From NCBI RefSeq assembly GCF_029946145.1, contig NZ_JAQSDY010000009.1, positions 1-64,000 on the forward strand: 64,000 nucleotides of DNA, written 5' to 3'. The stretch's first letter is position 1. Every line of letters begins with the position of its first letter. Source of the stretch: Brevundimonas sp. (GTDB lineage Bacteria; Pseudomonadota; Alphaproteobacteria; Caulobacterales; Caulobacteraceae). Both the position numbers and the translations under genes were made by a program. This document shows, piece after piece, positions 8,727 through 17,284 of the stretch. The notes beneath the pieces are model-generated. The model was not told the origin of the DNA. It did not search any database and worked only from the letters and a program-made list of their open reading frames with translations.

Positions 8727-9413
8727 ATGCGATTTTTTCTCTTGTTCCTTGCCGCGGCAAGTCTGGCCGGATGTGGAACGCAGGGTCCAGCGGGATTCAG
8801 TTCAGCTGGAACCATCGATCCGCAGCAGTTCATGGCCGCTTCGTCGGGGGCGGAGGCCAGCGGTTATCGCATCGGTCCTTCCGACAAGCTTTCCTTGACG
8901 GTATTCCAGGTTGAGGATCTGTCGTTCGAAGAGATTTTTGTCGACGCGTCCGGGAAGCTGCAGCTGCCGCTGTTGGGGTCCGTTCAGGCAGCCGGATTAA
9001 CACCGGCCGAGCTCTCAACGGATCTGGAGAGAAGGCTGGGGGAGAGATATCTTCGAAATCCCCGAGTATCCGTCTCGGTTTCCGAAGCCGCCAGCCAGAA
9101 GATCACCGTTGATGGCGCCGTGATGAAACCCGGGGTCTATGAGATGCGTGGGCGCACGACCCTGTTGCAGGCGGTCGCCATGGCAGAAGGCGGCACCCGG
9201 ATCGCTGACCTGCGAAAGGTCGCCGTCTTCAGGTCCGCCGAGGGACGGCCGATGGTCGCTGTGTTCGACCTCGCCGCCATCCGTCGCGGTGAGGCTGCGG
9301 ACCCGATCGTACTCGGCGACGATGTCGTTGTCGTCGACACCTCTCGCCTGAGCGCAAGGTACAGAGACATTATTGAAGTTCTGCCGGGACTGGCGGTCTT
9401 CGCCTACCTGTAA
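8727..9413 (+). CDS. Polysaccharide export lipoprotein (Wza/GumB-like)
   Basis: 228 aa. It has a lipoprotein signal with lipobox LAGC (Cys16), then a Poly_export domain beginning YRIGPSDKLSLTVFQVEDL and an SLBB-like domain (KITVDGAVMKPGVYEMRGRTTLLQAVAMAEGG). Such proteins form the outer-membrane pore that exports capsule or holdfast-type polysaccharides. The C-terminus (LPGLAVFAYL) is short, without an obvious transmembrane helix. No other polysaccharide gene is adjacent, so it acts with partners encoded elsewhere, and its polymer is unknown. Confidence 0.85.
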   Translation: MRFFLLFLAAASLAGCGTQGPAGFSSAGTIDPQQFMAASSGAEASGYRIGPSDKLSLTVFQVEDLSFEEIFVDASGKLQLPLLGSVQAAGLTPAELSTDLERRLGERYLRNPRVSVSVSEAASQKITVDGAVMKPGVYEMRGRTTLLQAVAMAEGGTRIADLRKVAVFRSAEGRPMVAVFDLAAIRRGEAADPIVLGDDVVVVDTSRLSARYRDIIEVLPGLAVFAYL

Positions 9414-9447
9414 AGGCGGCGCTTGGCGGCGGGATGTGAAAGGAAGG

Positions 9448-9473
9448 GGCGGTCTGCGGGCCGCCTCCTCTTT
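9448..9473 (+). terminator. Possible terminator after the export lipoprotein gene
   Basis: A 7-bp GC stem (9448-9454 with 9459-9465, one G-T pair) with loop TGCG is followed by TCCTCTTT, 35 bases after the stop. The U-tract is imperfect, so this is a moderate call. Confidence 0.45.
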
Positions 9474-9675
9474 CGTACACTCCAGCGGTCGGTGAAGGGT
9501 TCCGCGGCGGCACGGCGGTTCCCGGGACATCTCCGGAGGACAGTCAGGCAATAACGTCACCCGGCGCGCATCCATCGACGCTCACGCCTGGTTACAAATG
9601 CCGCTGGTATAATGTGGCCTCGCGCGGTCGCAGGCGTGGAGTGCCCGTTTGCGCTGGCAGGATGGAGCGTCGCGC

Positions 9676-9715
9676 GGGATGGGCTTGAGCGGGGGCGGTC
9701 ATACGGCGATCTCGC
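9676..9715. repeat. 40-bp duplicate of the metX/metB junction (other copy 7197-7236)
   Basis: The 40 bases match 7197-7236 with a single mismatch (position 9703 versus 7224). They contain the last codons of metX and the first codons of metB (MTAPAQAHP on the minus strand). Nothing else of either gene is recognisable nearby. Apart from this and the terminator, 9414-9956 shows no supported gene; it marks the transition from backbone to the conjugative element. Confidence 0.75.
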
Positions 9716-9956
9716 GTGAACTGGAAAGACGACTGGCGCGCCATCAGATGCCATGCGTCCCGGGGAGCGCGATAATGGATCAGCGCGACTCTTGGCCGGC
9801 GGGTCGCTCTCCGGCGACGTGCATTTGGCGGCTGCGTCACTGGCATTGTTCGTCCGCGGCCGGAACGGCCGGAGCGCCAAAGGTGCTTTGAGAGGGCTTT
9901 TCCGGAGGCGCGCCGTTCGTTGGTGCAGGTTCGGCAAATTCGGTTAGACTCTGCTC

Positions 9957-10895
9957 ATGCGGTCAGATCTGGACCATCTCCCGGAGCGTCAGCAGCGCGA
10001 GCTTGAGCGGGCTCGCGACACGCTGCTCGCCGGTTTTGAGGCCGCCCGGAACGGCGGTGGAGGCGGAACCCAGGAGTGGCGTCGCGGTGGGATGGTGCTG
10101 AAGATCATCCTCTTCGGATCATATGCGAGAGCCGACTGGGTCGATGAACCGGAGAACGGATACCTCTCAGACTTCGATCTGCTGATCGTCGTCAGCCATG
10201 AGAAGCTGACCAATATCGCGGACTACTGGTGGAACGCTGAAGACCAGATCCTGCGCGATCCGACGATCGGCCGGACGGTGAATATCATCGTCCATGACTT
10301 CGAGGAGGTGAATGGCGCTCTCAGACGGGGCGAGTACTTCTGGACCGACATCGTCCGCGATGGGGTTACGCTTTATGATGTCCCCGGTCATCCGCTAGCC
10401 GTACCGTTACCGATGACGCCGGTGGACGCTGTCGCTGCAGCGGAGCGTTTCGCGGAGTCGAAGCTCATCGACCTAGCTGGCTGGCTTGAGGACGCCGGAA
10501 GCTGGGTGCGGCGAGCGTCGGAAGGGCAACACGCCCGGAAACGCGCCGCTTTCCACCTCCATCAGGCCGTCGAGACCGCCTATGCTTGCTTCCTGCTTGT
10601 CCACACATTTTACTTTCCACGTTCCCACAACATCAAATTCCTCCGCTCGCTGGCCGAAGACGTCGACACGCGCTTGGTCGAGGCTTGGCCGCGCGCGCAG
10701 CGCGCCGACCGCCGCCGTTTCGAACTGCTGAAACGCGCTTATGTGGAGGCTCGCTACAGCGATCAATACGACGCCTCACCGGAGGATCTGCAATGGCTGA
10801 TGGAGCGGGCGCGGCGACTGCGGGATATCGTTGCTGATCTCTGCGAGAGCCGCGCCGCCGAACTGAAAGCAAAGGCTGGAATCACACTCACTTGA
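9957..10895 (+). CDS. MNT-HEPN fusion: nucleotidyltransferase plus HEPN domain protein
   Basis: 312 aa. The N-terminal half is a minimal nucleotidyltransferase with the LFGSYARADW motif (GSxxR) and SDFDLLIVV (the two metal-binding Asp), about residues 48-83. The C-terminal half (~145-300) is a HEPN-like helical domain with RKRAAFHLHQAVETAY and KRAYVEARYSDQYDAS. In paired MNT/HEPN toxin-antitoxin systems the MNT protein AMPylates and silences the HEPN RNase; here both are on one chain, as in the KNTase-HEPN family. It is preceded by low-information DNA and followed by the relaxase region, so it is probably element cargo. Confidence 0.75.
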   Translation: MRSDLDHLPERQQRELERARDTLLAGFEAARNGGGGGTQEWRRGGMVLKIILFGSYARADWVDEPENGYLSDFDLLIVVSHEKLTNIADYWWNAEDQILRDPTIGRTVNIIVHDFEEVNGALRRGEYFWTDIVRDGVTLYDVPGHPLAVPLPMTPVDAVAAAERFAESKLIDLAGWLEDAGSWVRRASEGQHARKRAAFHLHQAVETAYACFLLVHTFYFPRSHNIKFLRSLAEDVDTRLVEAWPRAQRADRRRFELLKRAYVEARYSDQYDASPEDLQWLMERARRLRDIVADLCESRAAELKAKAGITLT

Positions 10896-11067
10896 GAGTT
10901 TGAGCGCTGAACCAGCGGTCCGCAGTATTATTCCGGCGAGACTGCGCGAATGGGCGTGAGCCAACTGACCAGGATGCGATGGTCGTCCAGCCAAACGCGT
11001 CGCCAAGGGCTAGGCTGACGAACGTGACCGCGCGACCCGAAGGCTTGGATGGAAGGATGGGGACTTA

Positions 11068-12996
11068 TCACAGACCCAGTTCGGCGCCCATGTTCCGAAC
11101 GCTTCGGAAGCTGACCGTTGCGTTCTGAACCACGGCGTTCATGGCTTTGCCCCGGCAGGCCTCCATTCCCGGGGTCCATTGGAGAAGATGATAGGCGCTC
11201 TTGCCCTCGAGCACCGCGTAGGGTGATCCGGCGACGTGCACCCGTTTGACATATACGCCAGCGGTGCTCTGGCCCTCGCTTGTCAGGAACACCGGCTTGC
11301 CAGTCCGCTCCAGCGGCTCGAACACCGATTTGACTTCCATGGCCCAGAGGCGGTGCACATCGGCGTCCGAAAGCAGCAGGGGTTCGCCCGCTCCCAGGCC
11401 GGTCATCCGGAGCCGCTTGGCCCGCTCGGTCAGGGCCGCCGTAACGGCCTCGCCAAAGGGACCTGACAGATGAGGCCTGTCGGGTTTGGCCATCAAACGA
11501 TCGAGCCAGGTAAGCCCCGGGGATCGGACTTGATCCTCAAGCTGCCTGTCATCCAGGACCCGTACCGAGATTTCCGACGGACCCCATAAGGCCCTTTCAA
11601 CTTGGCCGGCGCGGTCGCAATAGTCGTCAGGTATCGAGTAGCGTCCATCGCCCAAGGCTTTGCAGGCCCCCTCCAGACTCATCGCCTCTGCCCGGCTGTG
11701 GTGGAAACCTATAAACTTGGGCCAGTCATCCGGCCGCGCTTCTGCGTGGTCGGCTCTCGACCAGACGCCGCCCCGTTCCGCTGCGATTTCCGCAATTGTC
11801 TGATCTGAAGGTCGAACGCCCCGGACGGCTCCCACAGCCTCTATCACAGCGCCCGTCGGGATCCGATCAAGGCACATCGCCGCTCGCGCGTCCCGGACAA
11901 GTATATGGCCCAGGTTTCCGTCAAGGCCATCAATCACGAGGGCCTGAGAGCCACTGGTGCAACGCCCCATCGGCCGCACCCCCACAAAGGCTCCGGCGAA
12001 ATGCTCGCCCGGCTCCAGAGAGATGGCCCGCATCCGAGAGCCGTCGCCAGACAAATTGCTGTCTCTCAATATCTTGGCCGATGCGAGCTCCCGGTAATCG
12101 CGTTGTGCTGCCTTGCGAAGGATTGTCCGCAGATCAGGTGGTATTTCCCAGGCAGCCGTGCCCGCGGCACGAGCCCAACCTTTCCTCTCAAGGTAAACGA
12201 GTCTCCGAAGCGCGTCCGGGCGGTGTGGCCCCGGGAGCCCCGACGCTTCCACCCGGCCGTCGGACGCCGCTTCCATGAGGATGAGATCCAGATCCGTGAG
12301 ACGATCAGCCTGAATAGTGGGCTTCGGCGTACGCTCTGCTCTCGGTCCGAGCAGCTCGGTCGCTACCCCCTCGGCCGCATTTTTCAGGCCCCCGCTCAGA
12401 TAGTCGCCCGTTAGCCGCAGGTCCCGCCCGTCTGGCGTGCGGTCCCGGAGCAGCAGGTGCAGATGGGGGCGACCGGTGTCGTGATGGCCGGTCCCGATCC
12501 ATTCGATCGGCGCCCCGACGTCTCGCTCCACCCTCTGCACGAACTGGCGCGCATATGTCTTCAGGTCACCGAGCTCGCGGCCGTCTTCCGGGTTGACCAT
12601 GAGGCGATAGTGCCCGGGGTGTTCCTTGCAACGGCTAATAAAAGCTCGGGGGTCGACGTCGCTGCTTCCGGCGTCGAAAAACCGGGCGGCTCCGCCGTCC
12701 TGTTCCACCCCTTCACGGGTCAGGTAACCGAGGTGGTAGGCAAGCGCCTTCCTTGCTCCGGTTCCAGAGAGCATCTTGCGCCATACAACGACGACCTTGC
12801 GTTGCTGCAACACAACGGGTCTTGCCGAGCGAATGCCGGGCGCTTTTCGTGTCGATGCGAAATGGCGAGCGATGACACGAGCAGAGGCGCCATCCGCGAA
12901 TCCATCCACGCGCGGGGCGGCCTCGTGAGCGCTCTCCCGGCGGGCGGAAAGCCGGGGTTCGAAGTCCGCCGGGCCGGGGTCAAGCGGTATGGGCAT
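11068..12996 (-). CDS. rlxS: Relaxase, RlxS-like (DUF3363 family)
   Basis: 642 aa from the ATG at 12996, preceded by AGGGAG; an in-frame ATG at 13059 is less well placed. The N-terminal third (residues ~60-220) is the relaxase domain: a possible catalytic Tyr in ALAYHLGYLTREG, and the histidine triad of the metal site in TGHHDTGRPHLHLLLR. The rest is the long DUF3363 portion (e.g. GAFVGVRPM, FIGFHHSRAEAMS). It should nick oriT and pilot DNA into the mating channel. It is the leftmost gene of the conjugation cluster and is transcribed with it. No oriT could be identified by eye. Confidence 0.8.
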   Translation of the reverse strand: MPIPLDPGPADFEPRLSARRESAHEAAPRVDGFADGASARVIARHFASTRKAPGIRSARPVVLQQRKVVVVWRKMLSGTGARKALAYHLGYLTREGVEQDGGAARFFDAGSSDVDPRAFISRCKEHPGHYRLMVNPEDGRELGDLKTYARQFVQRVERDVGAPIEWIGTGHHDTGRPHLHLLLRDRTPDGRDLRLTGDYLSGGLKNAAEGVATELLGPRAERTPKPTIQADRLTDLDLILMEAASDGRVEASGLPGPHRPDALRRLVYLERKGWARAAGTAAWEIPPDLRTILRKAAQRDYRELASAKILRDSNLSGDGSRMRAISLEPGEHFAGAFVGVRPMGRCTSGSQALVIDGLDGNLGHILVRDARAAMCLDRIPTGAVIEAVGAVRGVRPSDQTIAEIAAERGGVWSRADHAEARPDDWPKFIGFHHSRAEAMSLEGACKALGDGRYSIPDDYCDRAGQVERALWGPSEISVRVLDDRQLEDQVRSPGLTWLDRLMAKPDRPHLSGPFGEAVTAALTERAKRLRMTGLGAGEPLLLSDADVHRLWAMEVKSVFEPLERTGKPVFLTSEGQSTAGVYVKRVHVAGSPYAVLEGKSAYHLLQWTPGMEACRGKAMNAVVQNATVSFRSVRNMGAELGL

Positions 12997-13140
12997 GGAC
13001 GCTCCCTGCCAAGCCATCCGATCGTTTGGTTCGCACCCGGAAATGCCTCCCGACAGCACCGCCGCTTTCGAGTGCGCCTGCAGATCGCCGCGGTCCGGGC
13101 CGGCTGCGATCGTCTGCGTGAGAATTTCCCGCGACCGCGA

Positions 13141-13758
13141 TCATCGCGGATTCTCCATGGGCCGGCAGTCGCGGGCCGTTCTCGCGCCACGCCCCGCGGT
13201 CAGCGCGAGGTAACAGTCCACGACGTTGATGACATAGGCGCGGGTCTCGGCGATCTCCGGAACACGGCCGAGCCGGGCTACGCGGGCGGGCCCGGCGTTG
13301 TAGGCGGCCAAGGCCAGGCGCAAATCGCCGAAGCGGAGCAGCTGGCGGGCCAGATAGTCGGCGCCGCCTGAAAGGTTCTGCTCGGGGTCGAACCGGTCCC
13401 GCACGCCGAGGGCGGCGGCTGTCCCGGGCATCAACTGGGTAAGCCCGCCCGCCCCCGCCGGAGAAAGAGCGTCGGAGCGGTAGCCCGACTCGACGATGAC
13501 CAAGGCGTGCAGGAGCTTCTCGTCGAGACCATGCCGGCGGGCGGCGGCCCCGATTGCTTCCATGAACGGTTGCGACAGGGGCTCCAGTCGAGGCGGCGGC
13601 GGGGATGCGAGGTTTGGTGAGACAGCAAGGCCCGTGACCGGCTGAGCCCCGGTCCGCTCGAACAGGTCGCCGCCGGCGTCGCGCCAGTCGATGGCCTGGG
13701 CCGAAGCCTGACCGCCCGCGAGAGCAAAAATCAGGCCGGCTATGAGGAGTTTCACCAT
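13141..13758 (-). CDS. Conjugation lytic transglycosylase
   Basis: 205 aa from the ATG at 13758. A signal peptide (VKLLIAGLIFALAGGQASA) is followed by a soluble lytic transglycosylase (SLT) domain with the catalytic Glu in ALVIVESGYRSDALS, GLTQLMPGTA and LAAYNAGPARV. It opens peptidoglycan for assembly of the mating channel. It overlaps the end of traF by 7 bases, so translation is coupled. Distant relatives are VirB1 and TrbN. Confidence 0.85.
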   Translation of the reverse strand: MVKLLIAGLIFALAGGQASAQAIDWRDAGGDLFERTGAQPVTGLAVSPNLASPPPPRLEPLSQPFMEAIGAAARRHGLDEKLLHALVIVESGYRSDALSPAGAGGLTQLMPGTAAALGVRDRFDPEQNLSGGADYLARQLLRFGDLRLALAAYNAGPARVARLGRVPEIAETRAYVINVVDCYLALTAGRGARTARDCRPMENPR

Positions 13759-14267
13759 CTGACGCTCTCCTGAAACACCCCCTCCACGTCCCGCACGCGG
13801 ACGGGCCCGAAATACCGGCTGTCGAAGCTGGACGGCGTGTCGCCCAGCAGGAAAACCTCTCCGGCGCCGAGCGGCCGGCACTCCTCCCACGCAGGGAGCG
13901 CCACGCCGCGCCGGTCACGGTCAAGGAGGGCGACGGTTCTCGACGGGGTGCGAACCCGCCCGTCCTCGTAACAGACGAGATCGCCGTGGACGGCGGCCAC
14001 CCGTTTGATCAGCCGCACCTCGGGGGGCATCCCGAGACCGGCCAGATAGGGTAGGGCGAGAGGAGGCTGGGGCGCGACGACCACGGCGCCGACCGCGACC
14101 GAGGCTCCAGGACGGCGCAGGTAGAGTCCGCGAGGAAGACTTGGGCTCTCGTTTACGAAGGCGAGGGTCGGCGTCTGATCGGCGACCAGACCCAGGCCGG
14201 TCAGGGCCCCGATGGCGCTGGCGAGGACTGCCCAGGGGCGGCGGCGGTTTTTCACGCAAGCGCTCAT
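13752..14267 (-). CDS. traF: TraF-like conjugative transfer signal peptidase (S26)
   Basis: 171 aa. One N-terminal membrane segment (~residues 13-30), then the S26 Ser-Lys dyad: Ser in FVNESPSLPRGLY and Lys in RLIKRVAAVHGD, plus LLGDTPSSFDSRYFGPV near the end. In RP4-type systems TraF cleaves and cyclises the TrbC pilin. Its ATG overlaps the trbI stop by 4 bases. Confidence 0.85.
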   Translation of the reverse strand: MSACVKNRRRPWAVLASAIGALTGLGLVADQTPTLAFVNESPSLPRGLYLRRPGASVAVGAVVVAPQPPLALPYLAGLGMPPEVRLIKRVAAVHGDLVCYEDGRVRTPSRTVALLDRDRRGVALPAWEECRPLGAGEVFLLGDTPSSFDSRYFGPVRVRDVEGVFQESVRW

Positions 14268-15481
14268 GGTCGGTAGGGCTCCAGAATCAGGTCGCGGGTG
14301 ATCATCACCCGCACGGGCGCGCCGGGCCGCAGCCGGATAGACGGACGCACCTCAAGCTCCCGCTCGATCAGACGGCCGCCGACCTGGGACCCCTGGATCG
14401 CGGCCGCGTCGCCGGCGTCGCCCAGGAGGCCGCCTGACGCGCGCCCATCGTCGTCCCGCGCGATCTGTCCCAGGGTCGTGATGGCGCCGGCGAACAGGGT
14501 TCCCACCAAAAGAGGCAGGATCCGGCGATCAACCTGCCCCCGAACTCCCACCGCGCCCTGGGCGTCTACTCCGGGCTCGCCGGTCAGGATCAGGCTCTTG
14601 CCGTTGGGCAGGATCATCCGGTCCCAGATCAGAAAGGCGCGGCGGTCTCCGTAGGCTCCGGCGCCCTCGTGCCGGCCGATCATGCGCGTGCCCTGGGGCA
14701 GCACCAGATGGCGGCCGCTGACCGTGTCGAAAACGTTCTGGGAAACCGCGGCCACGACAGGCCCCTCCCGAGCGGTGTCGATCCCGGTCAGAAGCACGGC
14801 CGGAATGATCGCTCCGGCCTTGAGCTCATAAGGCGACAAGGGAGCGGTCAGGGTGTGACCGTTGTACATCGCCCCCGGATCTCCCGGGGCCGGGCGGCCG
14901 GGATCGACCTCTCCCGGCGTCCCGGGCGCGCTTTGCGCCGTCGGGGCGACGTCGAAGAACAGGCCCGATCGGGCCGCCAGTTCCCGGGGTGTCAGCGTCC
15001 CAGGCCTCGCGTCGTTCGCACCGGGTGCGGCCCGGTAACCGCCGCCGCCCGACCCGTACCGCGGTCCGGTCGCCGCGCGAGCCGCCGGATCGGTCGCCGG
15101 CGTCGGATCGACGTCGCCGGCCCCTCGGGGAGGCGGCAGTCGGTCGTAGGTGGCGGGCTGGTCGGTGACGGCCTCCGCAGGACGCACGACGCCGCGAGAC
15201 CGGTCCTCCCGCGCCTCGACGGCGCGCGCCCGGGCGCTTTCGCGCAGTTCAGGCTGAACCACAAACGCCCAGGTCAGGGAACCGGACACCAGGACCGCCC
15301 CGCCGATGACGATCGTCTGGACCACCGATTTGCGCAGTCGGGTCGCCGGCGGACGGGGCGCTCGCATCGACAGGCCCGGCGGCGGTTCCTTCGCCGGGGT
15401 TCCGGGCCCGTCAGCGGCGGCCTCGGCGTCGATCGGTCCGGCGGGATAGCCGTTCGGCGTCAAACGAGGTTCGACGGTCAT
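14264..15481 (-). CDS. trbI: TrbI, VirB10-like mating channel protein
   Basis: 405 aa. A cytoplasmic N-terminus, a single membrane helix (~52-72, VVQTIVIGGAVLVSGSLTWAF), a Pro/Gly/Arg-rich periplasmic linker, and a C-terminal VirB10/TrbI beta domain (LKAGAIIPAVLLTGIDTA, LVLPQGTRMIGRHEG, ITTLGQIARDD). It spans the envelope and links the inner-membrane ATPases to the outer-membrane pore. It overlaps trbG by 4 bases. Confidence 0.92.
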   Translation of the reverse strand: MTVEPRLTPNGYPAGPIDAEAAADGPGTPAKEPPPGLSMRAPRPPATRLRKSVVQTIVIGGAVLVSGSLTWAFVVQPELRESARARAVEAREDRSRGVVRPAEAVTDQPATYDRLPPPRGAGDVDPTPATDPAARAATGPRYGSGGGGYRAAPGANDARPGTLTPRELAARSGLFFDVAPTAQSAPGTPGEVDPGRPAPGDPGAMYNGHTLTAPLSPYELKAGAIIPAVLLTGIDTAREGPVVAAVSQNVFDTVSGRHLVLPQGTRMIGRHEGAGAYGDRRAFLIWDRMILPNGKSLILTGEPGVDAQGAVGVRGQVDRRILPLLVGTLFAGAITTLGQIARDDDGRASGGLLGDAGDAAAIQGSQVGGRLIERELEVRPSIRLRPGAPVRVMITRDLILEPYRP

Positions 15482-16620
15482 CGGGCGGCTCCCCGCAGGC
15501 GCTGGATACGGACGACCTGCGGGCGGCGATCACCCAGCCGGAGCTCGGCGCGGTCGAACACGCGGTCGACGATGTAGAGTCCCTCTGACTGGCGGTAGTT
15601 GACCATCTGGGCCTCGCCGTCGGGGGCGACGACGAAGAGGGCGGGCGCTTCGTCGATCTGCAGATCGGCGTCAAAGGTGATGAAGGTGCGCTGTCCGTCG
15701 TTGAACACTGAGGTCGGCGTCCAGCGCGGCCGACGCCCTCGCGGCTCGATCCGGTAGCGGGCGTCTAGCGGTCCCTGCGGCGCGGCGACCGGATCCGGGA
15801 TCCGGATCTCCCCGTCGTGTCCGGGCGGCCGATCCGCCAGGGTCTCCGCGGGCGCCGCGTCCCAGGCGACGGCGGCGTTGAAGCTGTCTGCGTCGCCGCT
15901 CCTGAGCTCCAGAAAATAGACCCGGCGGCTCGTCGTCAGGACGAGGTTGGTTTCCAGCCCGCGCTGAAGCGGTTTGAGCAGAACATGGGTCCGCTCGCCG
16001 GCGCCGGCGCCCGAGGTCGTCTCGCCGATCTGCCAGCGAACCGTGTCTCCGGCGGCTTTGGAAACGACGGTCTCGCCCTCGCCCAGCGTCAGGGTGGTCA
16101 CCCTCAAGGGCGCGGTCCAGACCTCGAACACGCGACCGGGCGACCAGGCGAAGATCTGGACACCGCCGACAAAGCTGTCCGCGCGCGAAGCGGCGCGGGC
16201 CTCGGCGTTGGCCGCCGCGATGGCGCGACGTCCTGTCCCACCCGAAGCGGGTTCTTGATGACCGGCTTCATACGTCTCCACCACCGGTGCGGGCGAGGCC
16301 GAGGGGCGCCCGCGATCGGAAACCCGTGCGGACAGCGGCCCAGGATCCGACCCGGCGTTCCGCACAGGATCCAGGACATGAACCGATGAAGGACCGGAGC
16401 CGGACGCAGATGCGGAGACGAATGCTGAACCGAGGGCGTTTGCCTCTTCGTCTCGTAAGGAAACACCTGGAGCCGCGAGGGGAAGGGACGCCGGACCGTC
16501 GGCACGGGCGTGGACAGCGTGCGCCTCGACGGCAGGCGTCGCAGCGTCCCGCCCGAAGGTTGCGCAGCCCGACAGGCCGAGGCCTGCGCAGGTCAGGATC
16601 AGGAGGCGTCGGGCGTCCAT
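15478..16620 (-). CDS. trbG: TrbG, VirB9-like outer-membrane complex protein
   Basis: 380 aa from the ATG at 16620. The N-terminus is a lipoprotein signal (LILTCAGLGLSGC), then a long low-complexity region (~25-135), then the VirB9/TrbG domain (FAWSPGRVFEVWTAPLRVTTL, WTPTSVFNDGQRTFITF, YIVDRVFDRAELRLG). With TrbI it builds the core channel. The lipobox Cys is unusual, since lipidation is normally carried by the VirB7-like partner, and may replace it here. It overlaps the trbF end by 22 bases. Confidence 0.9.
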   Translation of the reverse strand: MDARRLLILTCAGLGLSGCATFGRDAATPAVEAHAVHARADGPASLPLAAPGVSLRDEEANALGSAFVSASASGSGPSSVHVLDPVRNAGSDPGPLSARVSDRGRPSASPAPVVETYEAGHQEPASGGTGRRAIAAANAEARAASRADSFVGGVQIFAWSPGRVFEVWTAPLRVTTLTLGEGETVVSKAAGDTVRWQIGETTSGAGAGERTHVLLKPLQRGLETNLVLTTSRRVYFLELRSGDADSFNAAVAWDAAPAETLADRPPGHDGEIRIPDPVAAPQGPLDARYRIEPRGRRPRWTPTSVFNDGQRTFITFDADLQIDEAPALFVVAPDGEAQMVNYRQSEGLYIVDRVFDRAELRLGDRRPQVVRIQRLRGAAR

Positions 16621-17282
16621 GAGATGTCCTCGATTTTCAGTCCAAGGGGGTTCTTCATCAGTTCGGCTTCGGTGCGCGGGGCCTGGAGACCCGTGGTGAT
16701 GAGGGCGCGCCACCGCTCCACGCCAGCCTGCTGGCCGTTGACGAAGCGGGTTTCACGCCATTGCAGGTCGTAGGTGCGCTCGGTGCGCCGCACGACGTTC
16801 AGCACCTCCACATTGACCGCCTCGCGCCCGACCTCGGCGAAGGGGTCGTGGCTCGAGGCCCAGGCGTTCAGGAAGCCGGCCGCCCTGGGGGTCAGCAGGT
16901 CATAGGCCGCCAGCCAGTTCTGGCGGATGACGATGGGGTCGATCGACTTGGAGCGGACGTCGCGGATCCAGCCCGCGAGCGCATGGCCGATCTGGGCCTC
17001 GGTCGGCTCGTAGCGCCCTCCGATGGCTGTGATCCTCTGGGTCTGGCCGAGGTCAGACACCTCCACGATGAAGGGTTTGACGACGGCCCGATCGGCCTGG
17101 ACCCACCAACCTGCGCCGAGGAAGGCCGCCAGGGCGAGGTTGGCGACGGCGATGCGGCGCCAGTTGCGGGCGTGAGCGAGCGACAGGCCCATCCGGTCGT
17201 CCCAGACCTGGCCGGCGCGCTGGTAGGGCGTGGTGTCAGGCGCGGACGTGAGCGCTCGCCTCGGCCGAAAGAAGGGGTGCAT
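16599..17282 (-). CDS. trbF: TrbF, VirB8-like inner-membrane assembly protein
   Basis: 227 aa from the ATG at 17282. A cytoplasmic segment is followed by one membrane helix (~45-65, IAVANLALAAFLGAGWW) and a VirB8-type periplasmic domain (VEVSDLGQTQRI, WIRDVRSKSIDPIVIRQNW, EVLNVVRRTERTYDLQWRE). It nucleates assembly of the channel. Two bases separate it from trbL. Confidence 0.9.
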   Translation of the reverse strand: MHPFFRPRRALTSAPDTTPYQRAGQVWDDRMGLSLAHARNWRRIAVANLALAAFLGAGWWVQADRAVVKPFIVEVSDLGQTQRITAIGGRYEPTEAQIGHALAGWIRDVRSKSIDPIVIRQNWLAAYDLLTPRAAGFLNAWASSHDPFAEVGREAVNVEVLNVVRRTERTYDLQWRETRFVNGQQAGVERWRALITTGLQAPRTEAELMKNPLGLKIEDISWTPDAS

Positions 17283-17284
17283 GG

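Noticed and set aside
9557-9937. Minus-strand frames containing MTAPAQAHP
   Set aside because: The match to the MetB N-terminus is limited to the 40-bp duplicated segment; the rest has no similarity, so it is a repeat and not a gene.
11068-13140. oriT next to the relaxase
   Set aside because: Looked for a nick-site-like inverted repeat in 10896-11067 and 12997-13140 but saw none convincing.
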